Source: Salarchaeum japonicum_A (lineage in GTDB: Archaea > Halobacteriota > Halobacteria > Halobacteriales > Halobacteriaceae). From it: a stretch of 64,000 nt of DNA. A program made the position numbers and the translations under genes. Below are positions 23,043 to 31,527 of this stretch, piece after piece (position 1 is the first letter of the stretch; each line of letters begins with the position of its first letter). The stretch is taken from the NCBI RefSeq assembly GCF_049705945.1, contig NZ_JBNAMV010000004.1:1302001-1366000 (forward strand), written 5' to 3'. The notes under the pieces are model-generated. The model was not told the DNA's origin. It searched no databases and was given only the letters and a program-made list of their open reading frames with translations.

Positions 23043-24796
23043 GTCAGGCAGAAACAATCACTGATTCCGGCGAAATCGAGAGCGTGAGCGGTCCCGTCGT
23101 GACTGCCACGGACCTCGACGCCCAGATGAACGACGTCGTGTACGTCGGTGAAGAGGGGCTGATGGGTGAGGTCATCGAAATCGAAGGCGGCGTGACGACC
23201 ATCCAGGTCTACGAGGAGACGTCCGCGGTCGCGCCCGGCGAACCCGTCGAGAACACGGGCGACCCGTTGACCGTGGACCTCGGACCGGGTATGTTGGACT
23301 CCATCTACGACGGTGTCCAGCGCCCGCTCGACGTCCTCGAAGACGAGATGGGCGCCTTCCTCGACCGTGGTGTCGACGCGCCCGGCATCGACCTGGAGAA
23401 GGAGTGGGAGTTCACTCCCACCGTCTCCGAGGGCGATGTCGTCGAACCCGGCGACGTTGTCGGCACGGTCGACGAAACTGAGAGCATCGAACACAAGGTC
23501 CTCGTTCCGCCCCGTCACGAGGGTGGCGAGGTCACCAGCGTGGAGGCGGGCGAGTACACCGTTACGGACCCCGTGGTCGAACTCGACTCGGGCGAGACGG
23601 TGACGATGCACCAGGAGTGGCCGGTCCGCGAGGCCCGACCCACCGTGGACAAGCACACGCCCAAGACGCCGCTCGTCACGGGCCAGCGCGTCCAGGACGG
23701 CCTGTTCCCGCTTGCGAAGGGCGGGACGGCCGCGATTCCGGGGCCGTTCGGGTCCGGGAAGACCGTCACCCAGCAGCAACTCGCGAAGTGGAGTGACGCG
23801 GACATCGTCGTCTACATCGGGTGCGGCGAGCGCGGGAACGAGATGACGGAAGTCATCGAGGACTTCCCCGAACTCGAAGACCCCAAGTCGGGGAACGCGC
23901 TGATGGCGCGCACGTGCCTCATCGCGAACACCTCGAACATGCCGGTCGCGGCGCGCGAATCCTGCATCTACACGGGCGTCACCATCGCGGAGCACTACCG
24001 CGACATGGGGTACGACGTCGCGCTGATGGCCGACTCCACCAGCCGGTGGGCGGAGGCGATGCGCGAAATCAGCTCCCGGCTCGAAGAGATGCCGGGCGAG
24101 GAGGGCTATCCCGCCTACCTCGCGAGCCGTCTCGCGCAGTTCTACGAGCGCGCGGGCCTGTTCGAGAACCTGAACGGCAGCGAGGGCTCCGTCTCGGTCG
24201 TGGGCGCGGTCAGCCCGCCGGGCGGCGACTTCTCGGAGCCGGTCACCCAGAACACGCTCCGTATCGTGAAGACGTTCTGGGCGCTCGACTCCGACCTCGC
24301 GGAACGCCGACACTTCCCGTCGATTAACTGGAACGAGTCCTACTCGCTCTACAAGGACCAGCTCGACGACTGGTGGCGTGAGAACGTCGCCGAGGACTGG
24401 CCGGACGAGCGCCAGTGGGCCGTCGACGTGCTCGACGAGGAAGCCGACCTCCAGGAGATCGTGCAGCTCGTCGGCGAGGACGCGCTCCCGGACGACCAGC
24501 GCCTCACGCTCGACGTGGCGCGCTACATCCGGGAGGCGTTCCTCCAGCAGAACGCGCTCCACGACGTGGACACGTACTGTCCGCCCGAGAAGACCTACCT
24601 CATCATCACCGCCATCCACCACTACAGCGAGGAGGCGTTCCGCGCGCTCGAAGCGGGCGTCCCCGTGGAGGAAATCACGGACGTCGACGCCGCGCCCCGG
24701 CTGAACCGGCTCGGCACGACGCCGGACGACGAGGCCGAGGAAGAGGTCGAGGAGATCAAAGAACAGCTCACCGAACAGCTCCGGGAGAAGTACTAA
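23039..24796 (+). CDS. atpA: A-type ATP synthase catalytic subunit A
   Basis: 585 residues. The P-loop GPFGSGKTVTQ is near residue 238, with GCGERGNEM and the long non-homologous insertion typical of A subunits before it. LMADSTSRWAEAMREIS and the C-terminal helical domain follow. It hydrolyses or makes ATP in alternation with subunit B. No intein is present. The last base of its stop codon is the first base of atpB. Confidence 0.97.
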   Translation: MSQAETITDSGEIESVSGPVVTATDLDAQMNDVVYVGEEGLMGEVIEIEGGVTTIQVYEETSAVAPGEPVENTGDPLTVDLGPGMLDSIYDGVQRPLDVLEDEMGAFLDRGVDAPGIDLEKEWEFTPTVSEGDVVEPGDVVGTVDETESIEHKVLVPPRHEGGEVTSVEAGEYTVTDPVVELDSGETVTMHQEWPVREARPTVDKHTPKTPLVTGQRVQDGLFPLAKGGTAAIPGPFGSGKTVTQQQLAKWSDADIVVYIGCGERGNEMTEVIEDFPELEDPKSGNALMARTCLIANTSNMPVAARESCIYTGVTIAEHYRDMGYDVALMADSTSRWAEAMREISSRLEEMPGEEGYPAYLASRLAQFYERAGLFENLNGSEGSVSVVGAVSPPGGDFSEPVTQNTLRIVKTFWALDSDLAERRHFPSINWNESYSLYKDQLDDWWRENVAEDWPDERQWAVDVLDEEADLQEIVQLVGEDALPDDQRLTLDVARYIREAFLQQNALHDVDTYCPPEKTYLIITAIHHYSEEAFRALEAGVPVEEITDVDAAPRLNRLGTTPDDEAEEEVEEIKEQLTEQLREKY

Positions 24797-26232
24797 TGAA
24801 AGAGTACCAGACCATCACCGAAGTCAGCGGCCCGCTGGTCTACGTCGAGACCGACGAACCGATCGGATACGACGAGATCGTCGAGATCGAAACCCCGAGT
24901 GGGGAGATCAAGCGCGGTCAAGTCCTCGAATCCAGCGACGGACTCGTCGCGATTCAGGTGTTCGAGGGCACGGAAGGTATCGGTCAGGACGCCTCGGTGC
25001 GGTTCCTCGGCGAGACGATGAAGATGCCCGTGACCGAGGACCTCCTCGGGCGCGTGCTCGACGGCTCCGGGAACCCGATCGACGGCGGTCCCGACATCGT
25101 CCCCGACGAGCGCCGCGACATCATCGGCGCCGCAATCAACCCGCACGCTCGCGAGTACCCCGAGGACTTCATCCAGACGGGCGTCTCGTCCATCGACGGG
25201 ATGAACACGCTCGTGCGCGGCCAGAAACTCCCGATCTTCAGCGCGTCCGGCCTCCCGCACAACGACCTCGCGCTCCAGATCGCGCGCCAGGCCGAAGTGC
25301 CGGAGGAGGGCGACGAGGACGACGACACGGAGTTCGCGGTCGTGTTCGGCGCGATGGGTATCACGAAGGAGGAGGCGAACGAGTTCATGGACGACTTCGA
25401 GCGCACGGGCGCGCTCGAACGCTCCGTCGTCTTCACGAACCTCGCCGACGACCCTGCCGTGGAGCGGACGATCACGCCGCGTCTCGCGCTCACTACCGCC
25501 GAGTACCTCGCGTTCGACAAGGACTATCACGTCCTCGTCATCCTCACGGACATGACGAACTACTGTGAGGCGCTGCGCGAAATCGGCGCGGCACGCGAGG
25601 AGGTTCCGGGCCGCCGTGGCTACCCCGGATACATGTACACGGACCTCGCGCAGCTCTACGAGCGCGCGGGCCGCATCAAGGGCCGGGAGGGAACAGTCAC
25701 GCAGCTTCCCATCCTGACGATGCCGGGTGACGACGAGACGCACCCGATTCCCGACCTCACGGGGTACATCACGGAAGGCCAGATCATGATGGACCGCGAC
25801 CTGAACAGTCAGGGCGTCACGCCGCCCGTGGACGTCTCCCCCAGCCTCAGCCGGCTGATGGACGACGGTATCGGCGAGGGTCTCACCCGCGGCGACCACG
25901 GCGACGTGGCGGACCAGTTGTTCGCGGCGTACGCGGAGGGGAAGGACCTCCGCGACCTCGTGAACATCGTCGGTCGCGAAGCGCTCAGCGAGCGCGACAA
26001 CAAGTACCTCGACTTCGCGGACGCCTTCGAGTCCGAGTTCGTCGACCAGGGCTTCGACACCGACCGCAGCATCGAGCAAACGCTCAGCATCGGCTGGGAC
26101 GTGCTGTCGATGCTCCCGAAGGAGGAACTCAACCGCCTCGACGAGGAGCACATCGAACAGTACTACACCGAGGACGTCGAGGTCGAGACGGACTCCGAGG
26201 AGTCCGACGACTCGCCGGTTAGCGCCGACTGA
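24796..26232 (+). CDS. atpB: A-type ATP synthase regulatory subunit B
   Basis: 478 residues from ATG 24796, sharing one base with the atpA stop (TAATG). The fold matches subunit A but the P-loop is degenerate, as expected (GQKLPIFSASGLPHNDLA). EEVPGRRGYPGYMYTDLAQLYERAG and the acidic tail fit haloarchaeal B subunits. It forms the A3B3 head. Confidence 0.97.
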   Translation: MKEYQTITEVSGPLVYVETDEPIGYDEIVEIETPSGEIKRGQVLESSDGLVAIQVFEGTEGIGQDASVRFLGETMKMPVTEDLLGRVLDGSGNPIDGGPDIVPDERRDIIGAAINPHAREYPEDFIQTGVSSIDGMNTLVRGQKLPIFSASGLPHNDLALQIARQAEVPEEGDEDDDTEFAVVFGAMGITKEEANEFMDDFERTGALERSVVFTNLADDPAVERTITPRLALTTAEYLAFDKDYHVLVILTDMTNYCEALREIGAAREEVPGRRGYPGYMYTDLAQLYERAGRIKGREGTVTQLPILTMPGDDETHPIPDLTGYITEGQIMMDRDLNSQGVTPPVDVSPSLSRLMDDGIGEGLTRGDHGDVADQLFAAYAEGKDLRDLVNIVGREALSERDNKYLDFADAFESEFVDQGFDTDRSIEQTLSIGWDVLSMLPKEELNRLDEEHIEQYYTEDVEVETDSEESDDSPVSAD

Positions 26233-26237
26233 AAACG

Positions 26238-26894
26238 ATGGCAGGAGACGTCAAACCCACGCGCAAGAACCTGATGGAGATCGAGGAGCGCATCGAGTTC
26301 TCCGAGAGCGGGCACGACACGCTCGAACAGAAGCGTGACGGCCTCATCATGGAGTTCATGGACATCCTCGACACCGCCCAAGACGTGCGCTCCGACCTCG
26401 AAGCCGACTACGAGGACGCGCAGAAGAAGATCAACATGGCGCGCGCGATGGAGGGCGACGTCGCCGTCCGCGGTGCTGCGGCCGCCTTGAAGGAGGAGCC
26501 GGAGCTCAGCGTGGAGTCGAAGAACATCATGGGCGTCGTCGTCCCCCAAATTGAGTCCTCGAAGGTGAAGAAGAACCTCGACGAGCGCGGGTACGGCGTC
26601 ATCGGGACGTCCGCGCGCATCGACGAGGCCGCGGACGCCTACGAGGAACTCCTCGAATCCATCATTCTCGCGGCCGAGGTGGAGACGGCGATGAAGAAGA
26701 TGCTCGAAGAGATCGAGCAGACGAAGCGCCGCGTGAACGCCCTCGAGTTCAACATCCTTCCCGAACTCCGGGAGAACCAGGATTACATCGAGCAGAAACT
26801 CGAAGAGCAGGAGCGCGAGGAGACGTTCCGCATGAAGAAGGTGAAGAACAAGAAGGAAGCGGAGGAGAAGCAGGCGCGCGAGGCCGAGACGTAG
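26238..26894 (+). CDS. atpD: A-type ATP synthase subunit D
   Basis: 218 residues: long N- and C-terminal helices forming the central shaft, with TRKNLMEIEERIEFSESGHDTLEQKRDGLIMEF-type opening and EQTKRRVNALEFNILPEL near 165. The C-terminal 40 residues are very charged. It is the last gene of the operon; no clear terminator is visible in the 45 nt that follow. Confidence 0.95.
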   Translation: MAGDVKPTRKNLMEIEERIEFSESGHDTLEQKRDGLIMEFMDILDTAQDVRSDLEADYEDAQKKINMARAMEGDVAVRGAAAALKEEPELSVESKNIMGVVVPQIESSKVKKNLDERGYGVIGTSARIDEAADAYEELLESIILAAEVETAMKKMLEEIEQTKRRVNALEFNILPELRENQDYIEQKLEEQEREETFRMKKVKNKKEAEEKQAREAET

Positions 26895-26939
26895 CCGCGC
26901 GGTCGCCACCTACATCCCCGTTCCCCGTCTTCTCGACGT

Positions 26940-27335
26940 ATGGCGTGTTCTCTCTGTGACGGCGACCAGCTATCCTTTCCAGTGCCTGGTGTAGCGCGCG
27001 AGCACCTGCCGGACGACCGGCCGGGCGCGGCGCTCTGCACGCGCTGTCTCGCGGTCGAACCCGTCGATAGCCCGCCCGCGGAGTATCCGGCGTTCTCCGA
27101 GGCGATTCCGGGGTTTCCGGACGGTGAGGTGGGCGCGATAGTCGCGTGCGTGTTCGCGCTCGTTGACTCGCTCGCGCTCTACCGAAGCGAGGTGTCGGCG
27201 CTCGCAAGCGAAGCGGAGCGCCGGGGCGTGGATGTCCTCCTCCTCATCGATCGACTCGCGAGCACGGACGGCGTCGAGCCGTACTTCGACGTGTCGCGGC
27301 GGAGCCGCCAACTCGAACAGCTCCTCTACGACTAA
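26940..27335 (+). CDS. DUF6276-like zinc-ribbon protein
   Basis: 131 residues. An N-terminal CSLC pair (C3, C6) and CTRC near residue 31-34 make a four-Cys zinc site around GVAREHLPDDRPGAAL. The remainder is helical. It matches, from memory, the haloarchaeal family DUF6276. It follows the ATP synthase operon by 45 nt but probably has its own transcript. Function unknown. Confidence 0.75.
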   Translation: MACSLCDGDQLSFPVPGVAREHLPDDRPGAALCTRCLAVEPVDSPPAEYPAFSEAIPGFPDGEVGAIVACVFALVDSLALYRSEVSALASEAERRGVDVLLLIDRLASTDGVEPYFDVSRRSRQLEQLLYD

Positions 27336-27377
27336 CGCGTCCCTGACACTTATTCCGGTTCGCGACGACTCCCAGTC

Positions 27378-28931
27378 ATGGATACTGTCTGGGCGAACCC
27401 GAGCCGGCTGGCGGCGCTGCGCGAGGGCATCACGCGCGTCGACGACCGGCCGACGTTCCCGGTCGAGGCGCCGTTCACTGGCGAGCGAATCGCGGACGTC
27501 CCCGCGTGCACCGAGGCGGACGTGGCGGCGGCCGTCGAGCAGGCGCGGGAGGCGGGCGCGGCGTGGGCCGCGCGCCCCGTTGACGAGCGCGCCGCCGTCC
27601 TCTCCGAGTTCCACGACCTCGTGCTCGACCGGCAGGACGACCTGCTCGACCTGATGCAGCTCGAAACCGGGAAGACGCGGCGGGACGCGTTCGAGGAAGT
27701 GCTGGACGTGGCGTCGACGGCCCGACACTACGCGACCCACACCGACCTTCTCGCGTCGGAGCGCCGAACCGGCGCGTTCCCCGGGCTGACAAAGGCGGTC
27801 GTCCACCACCACCCCGTCGGGGTCGTCGGCCTCATCTCGCCATGGAACTACCCGCTCACGCTCGCGGTCTCGGACGCGCTCCCCGCGCTCCTCGCGGGGA
27901 ACGGCGTCGTCCTCAAGCCCGACGAGTCCACGACGCACACCGCGTTGCTCGCGCGCGACCTCCTCGAGGACGCCGGCCTCCCGCCCGGCCTCCTGCAGGT
28001 CGTCTCCGGCGACGGCGCGGACCTCGGTGAACCCCTGATTTCGCGCGTCGACCACGTCGGCTTCACGGGCTCGACCGCCGTCGGCCGCGAGGTCGGCGCG
28101 CTCGCCGGCGAACACCTCACGGACGTATCGCTCGAACTCGGCGGGAAGAACCCCCTGCTCGTGCTGGACGACGCCGACCCCGACGAGGCGGCCGCCGGTG
28201 CGGTCCGCGCGTCGTTCGCGAACGCCGGCCAGCTCTGCATCTCCACGGAACGCCTCTACGTCCACACCGACGCCTACGACGACTTCGTGGACGCGTTCGT
28301 CCGCGAAACCCGGAACCTCGCGCTCGGCGCGGGATTCGAGTACGGCCCCGAGATGGGGAGCCTGCAGTCCGACCAACAACTGGAGAAGGTGGTCGCGCAC
28401 GTCGACGACGCCGTGGAGCGCGGCGCGACCGTGCTGGCCGGCGGCCGCACCCGCCCGGACCTCGGCCCGTACTTCCACGAGCCGACGATTCTGGAGGATG
28501 TCACCTCGGAGATGACGCTCTCCTCGGAGGAGACGTTCGGGCCGGTGGTCGCGCTCTACGAGGTCGACTCCGTGGAGGAAGCAGTCGAGCGCGCGAACGA
28601 CTCTCCCTATGGATTGAACGCGTCGGTCTGGACGAGTGACACCGCTCGCGGGGAGCACGTCGCGGAGCGCATCGAGTGCGGGACGGTGAACGTGAACGAG
28701 GGGTACGCGGCCGCGTGGGCGTCCATCGACGCGCCGATGGGCGGGATGAAGGACTCCGGTGTCGGCCGACGGCACGGCGACGAGGGCCTCCTGAAGTACA
28801 CGGAGTCCCAGACGGTCGCCACCCAGCGCGGCGCGCGCATCGACCCCGGCCCGCTCCCGCAGTCGCTCTGGGCGTCCGGGCTCACGCTCGGCTTGCGTGC
28901 GTTGAAGCGGGTCGCGGGGTGGTTGCCGTGA
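27378..28931 (+). CDS. NAD(P)-dependent aldehyde dehydrogenase (succinate-semialdehyde type)
   Basis: 517 residues. All ALDH catalytic residues are present: N157 in SPWNYP, K180 in VLKPDES, E253 in LELGGKNP and C287 in AGQLCISTER. The length and sequence fit the succinate-semialdehyde or general aldehyde dehydrogenase branch; the substrate is not certain. Its TGA overlaps the GTG of the next gene (GTGA at 28928-28931), so it is co-translated with an extended SDR. Confidence 0.9.
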   Translation: MDTVWANPSRLAALREGITRVDDRPTFPVEAPFTGERIADVPACTEADVAAAVEQAREAGAAWAARPVDERAAVLSEFHDLVLDRQDDLLDLMQLETGKTRRDAFEEVLDVASTARHYATHTDLLASERRTGAFPGLTKAVVHHHPVGVVGLISPWNYPLTLAVSDALPALLAGNGVVLKPDESTTHTALLARDLLEDAGLPPGLLQVVSGDGADLGEPLISRVDHVGFTGSTAVGREVGALAGEHLTDVSLELGGKNPLLVLDDADPDEAAAGAVRASFANAGQLCISTERLYVHTDAYDDFVDAFVRETRNLALGAGFEYGPEMGSLQSDQQLEKVVAHVDDAVERGATVLAGGRTRPDLGPYFHEPTILEDVTSEMTLSSEETFGPVVALYEVDSVEEAVERANDSPYGLNASVWTSDTARGEHVAERIECGTVNVNEGYAAAWASIDAPMGGMKDSGVGRRHGDEGLLKYTESQTVATQRGARIDPGPLPQSLWASGLTLGLRALKRVAGWLP

Positions 28932-29989
28932 GCGTCTTCCTCACGGGGTTCCCGGGATTCCTCGGGTCCGCGCTCGCAGAGCGCCTCCGCGACCGAACCG
29001 ACCGCATCGACTGCCTGATTCAATCCCGGTACCGCGACCAGGCGGAGGCGCGCGCCGAAGCCATCGCCGGCGAGGACTGGCGCGACACCATCGCGCTCCA
29101 CGAGGGCGACATCACGCAGGCCCACCTCGGCCTCGACCCCGATACCTACGACGCCCTCCAAGAGGACGCGGACGAGGTGTTCCATCTCGCCGCAGTCTAC
29201 GACCTCGCCGTCGACCGCGAGGTCGGGATGGCGGTGAACGTCGACGGCACCGAGCGCGTCCTCGACTTCGCCGCGGGCGCGGACCTCCGCCGCCTCCAGT
29301 ACGTGAGCACGTGCTACGTCTCCGGCCGCCACGACGGCGTGTTCCGCGAGACCGACCTCGACGTGGGGCAGTCGTTCAACAACCACTACGAGGAGACGAA
29401 GTTCCTCGCGGAGAAAGCCGTGCAGGACCGGATGGACGAGATTCCGACGACCATCTACCGGCCTGCCATCGCCGTCGGCGACTCGACGACTGGCGAGACC
29501 CAGAAGTACGACGGCCCCTACTTCATCCTCCGCTGGCTCCTGCGCTGTCCCGGCCTCGCGCCCGTTCCGTTCCTCCCAGGGTCGATGGACACCGAACTGA
29601 ACGTCGTCCCCCGCGACTTCGTCGTGGACGCCATCGACGAACTCAGCCGACCCGACCGGTCTTCCGGTCGGGTGTATCAGTTGTGCGACCCGAACCCGCC
29701 GACGATTCCGGAGCTCACGCGGCTGCTCGCGGACGCCGCCGACACGCGGACGCTGCCCGTGCCGAGCACGCGCGGCCTCACGAAACGCCTCCTGCGCACG
29801 AGCCTCGGCCGCAAAACCGGTATCCTCCCGGAGTCCGTGGACTACTTCACGCATCCGACGACGTACGTCTGTCCGAACACGCGCCGCGACCTCGAACACG
29901 CGAGCTGTCCGCCGTTCGAGAGCTACGTCGACACGCTCGTCGACTACGTCAGAGAACACCCCGATATCGACTCGGACGCGATGGTTTAG
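28928..29989 (+). CDS. Extended SDR, acyl/thioester-reductase-like
   Basis: 353 residues from GTG 28928. The NAD(P) motif TGFPGFLG is at 6-13, VFHLAAVYDL near 84-93, and the catalytic Y154 and K158 pair in NNHYEETK. The C-terminal part resembles the NAD-binding male-sterility or thioester reductase group that reduces acyl chains to aldehydes, rather than sugar epimerases. Coupling to an aldehyde dehydrogenase fits an aldehyde intermediate; that is inference. It overlaps prf1 tail-to-tail by 4 nt. Confidence 0.8.
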   Translation: MSVFLTGFPGFLGSALAERLRDRTDRIDCLIQSRYRDQAEARAEAIAGEDWRDTIALHEGDITQAHLGLDPDTYDALQEDADEVFHLAAVYDLAVDREVGMAVNVDGTERVLDFAAGADLRRLQYVSTCYVSGRHDGVFRETDLDVGQSFNNHYEETKFLAEKAVQDRMDEIPTTIYRPAIAVGDSTTGETQKYDGPYFILRWLLRCPGLAPVPFLPGSMDTELNVVPRDFVVDAIDELSRPDRSSGRVYQLCDPNPPTIPELTRLLADAADTRTLPVPSTRGLTKRLLRTSLGRKTGILPESVDYFTHPTTYVCPNTRRDLEHASCPPFESYVDTLVDYVREHPDIDSDAMV

Positions 29990-31242
29990 ATACCGGTGTC
30001 GTACCGGAGAAGACCCGCGATGCCGCCGAACGCCGTGAGAAGCTGTTCGCCCTTCTCGAAGTCCGTGCTGATGAAGTGCGTGTCCGTCCCGCGCTGGTCC
30101 GCGATCTCCATCAGGAAGTCGATGACGTCCTCGCGCTCGCCGTCCTCCGCTGCGACCGTCTCGTCGCAGTCGGTGCAGTCGTGGCTCGGCGTCTTCTCGC
30201 GGCGGTCCACGACCTCGTACTCCTCGTGCTCGTTCTCGCATTCGTAGACGACCACGTCCTTCCGCAAGTCCTCGCTGAGGAGGAGGCGGTCCACCGACCC
30301 CATCACGAGGTTCTGGCGGGTCGGCTCGAACCCGTAGGTCGCGAGGCCGCCGCCTTGGAGCTCGGAGAAGAACTCGCTCATGTCGTCTTTGTCCTGCATC
30401 AACTCCGCCTCGGAGAGCGCCTCGGACCCAGCGTCCACGAGGTCGCTCAGCCCGGACTCGTCGGTGTACGAGACATCGAACTTCCCGAGCACCTTGTCCT
30501 GGAGTTCGTGGTGGAGGTAGTCGCCGTCGAGGAACTCGTCCTTCGTCGGGCTCGGACCACCCACGAGGATGCCGTCGAGTTCGTGGCGTTTCGGAACGAA
30601 CAGGTCGTCCGCCATCCCCGCGACCTCCTGATAGAAGTTGTCGATGGCTTCTAGGCGGAGTCGCGCGAACCGCTGCGCTGACTGTCCTCCCTTCCGCTGC
30701 TTCCCGGGAACGAGCGAACTCGCGGACTTCACGGGCACCACGCGCTTGCCCTTCAGCCACCCGACGTTCGCCTCCCGTCGGTCGAGTACGATGAGGCCGT
30801 ACAGGCCCTTGTCCGCCAGCATGTGCTCCAGCGGCTCCGTCAGGAACTCGCTGTCGCAGTGATAGCGGAACGACTCCACCGGCTGCGGCGGATTCTCCAA
30901 GACCTCCGTCACCATCTTCGTCTGCCCGCCGCCCGAGTCCACCGCACCCGAGAACAACACCATCCCGTTGTCCGGCGGGAACGTATCGTAGTACCGCAGG
31001 CGGTCCTTGATGGAGGTCAGGGCGTCCTGGACGTTCGTCCGCGTCTGCTTCGACTTGATGTTCGACGCCTCCGAATGCTCCTGCGTGACGTGCGCCACCA
31101 CGTCCGAAATCTGGCGGTCCGGCGGAATGTAGATAGTGACGAGCTGCGTCCCCGAACCGGAGTGCTCCTTCAGCTCCTCGATGAGCTTCCGGAACTCGTA
31201 CTTCTTCCGGTCCTCGGACTGCTCCTCCTGCTGTTCACTCAT
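29986..31242 (-). CDS. prf1: Peptide chain release factor aRF1
   Basis: 418 residues. The stop-codon-reading NIKS motif is at 61-64 and the peptidyl-hydrolysis GGQ motif at 185-187. A C-terminal zinc-binding region (YECENEHEEYE, HDCTDCDE) and GxFG-like segments complete the eRF1/aRF1 fold. It ends translation at all three stop codons. It lies 285 nt downstream of argS on the same strand. Confidence 0.97.
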   Translation of the reverse strand: MSEQQEEQSEDRKKYEFRKLIEELKEHSGSGTQLVTIYIPPDRQISDVVAHVTQEHSEASNIKSKQTRTNVQDALTSIKDRLRYYDTFPPDNGMVLFSGAVDSGGGQTKMVTEVLENPPQPVESFRYHCDSEFLTEPLEHMLADKGLYGLIVLDRREANVGWLKGKRVVPVKSASSLVPGKQRKGGQSAQRFARLRLEAIDNFYQEVAGMADDLFVPKRHELDGILVGGPSPTKDEFLDGDYLHHELQDKVLGKFDVSYTDESGLSDLVDAGSEALSEAELMQDKDDMSEFFSELQGGGLATYGFEPTRQNLVMGSVDRLLLSEDLRKDVVVYECENEHEEYEVVDRREKTPSHDCTDCDETVAAEDGEREDVIDFLMEIADQRGTDTHFISTDFEKGEQLLTAFGGIAGLLRYDTGI

Positions 31243-31350
31243 TACGCCAAACTAGCCCGTGAGACGGTAAGTAACCTTTGACACCCAGCACGCCCGCGCG
31301 CGGCCGCTGAGCGCCCGAAAACACAGCACGCCCCGCTCGCCGTTCGTTCT

Positions 31351-31476
31351 GCTCACGCCTCACTCCGTTCGCCGTTCGGTCGTTCAGCGGACACGGAGTG
31401 TCCGTTTTGTTGCTCACGGGTCGCTTCGCTCACGCCTCTCGGCGTTCGCTCGTTCGGCGGACTCACAGAGTCCGCC
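31351..31476. repeat. Two tandem imperfect units, each ending in a hairpin
   Basis: Unit one is 31351-31404 and unit two 31428-31476. Both begin GCTCACGCCTC and end in a perfect inverted repeat: CGGACAC-GGA-GTGTCCG (31388-31404) and GGCGGACTC-ACA-GAGTCCGCC (31456-31476). The stems differ by a compensatory A-T to T-A change. The units lie in the 285-nt gap between argS and prf1 (31243-31527), where no gene is seen. Confidence 0.6.
31388..31404. terminator. Hairpin in the argS-prf1 gap
   Basis: A 7-bp perfect stem with a GGA loop is followed on the plus strand by TTTTGTT. As argS and prf1 run on the minus strand, it could end antisense transcription or act as an mRNA structure; argS termination is also possible. 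Confidence 0.35.
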
Positions 31477-31527
31477 TACTCCCCGTTCGCTAATTCCGCG
31501 AAACCTCGTTTCACTCGGCTTCGCGTC

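Noticed and set aside
23039..24796. Possible intein in atpA
   Set aside because: The P-loop region and total length (585 residues) are continuous and normal.
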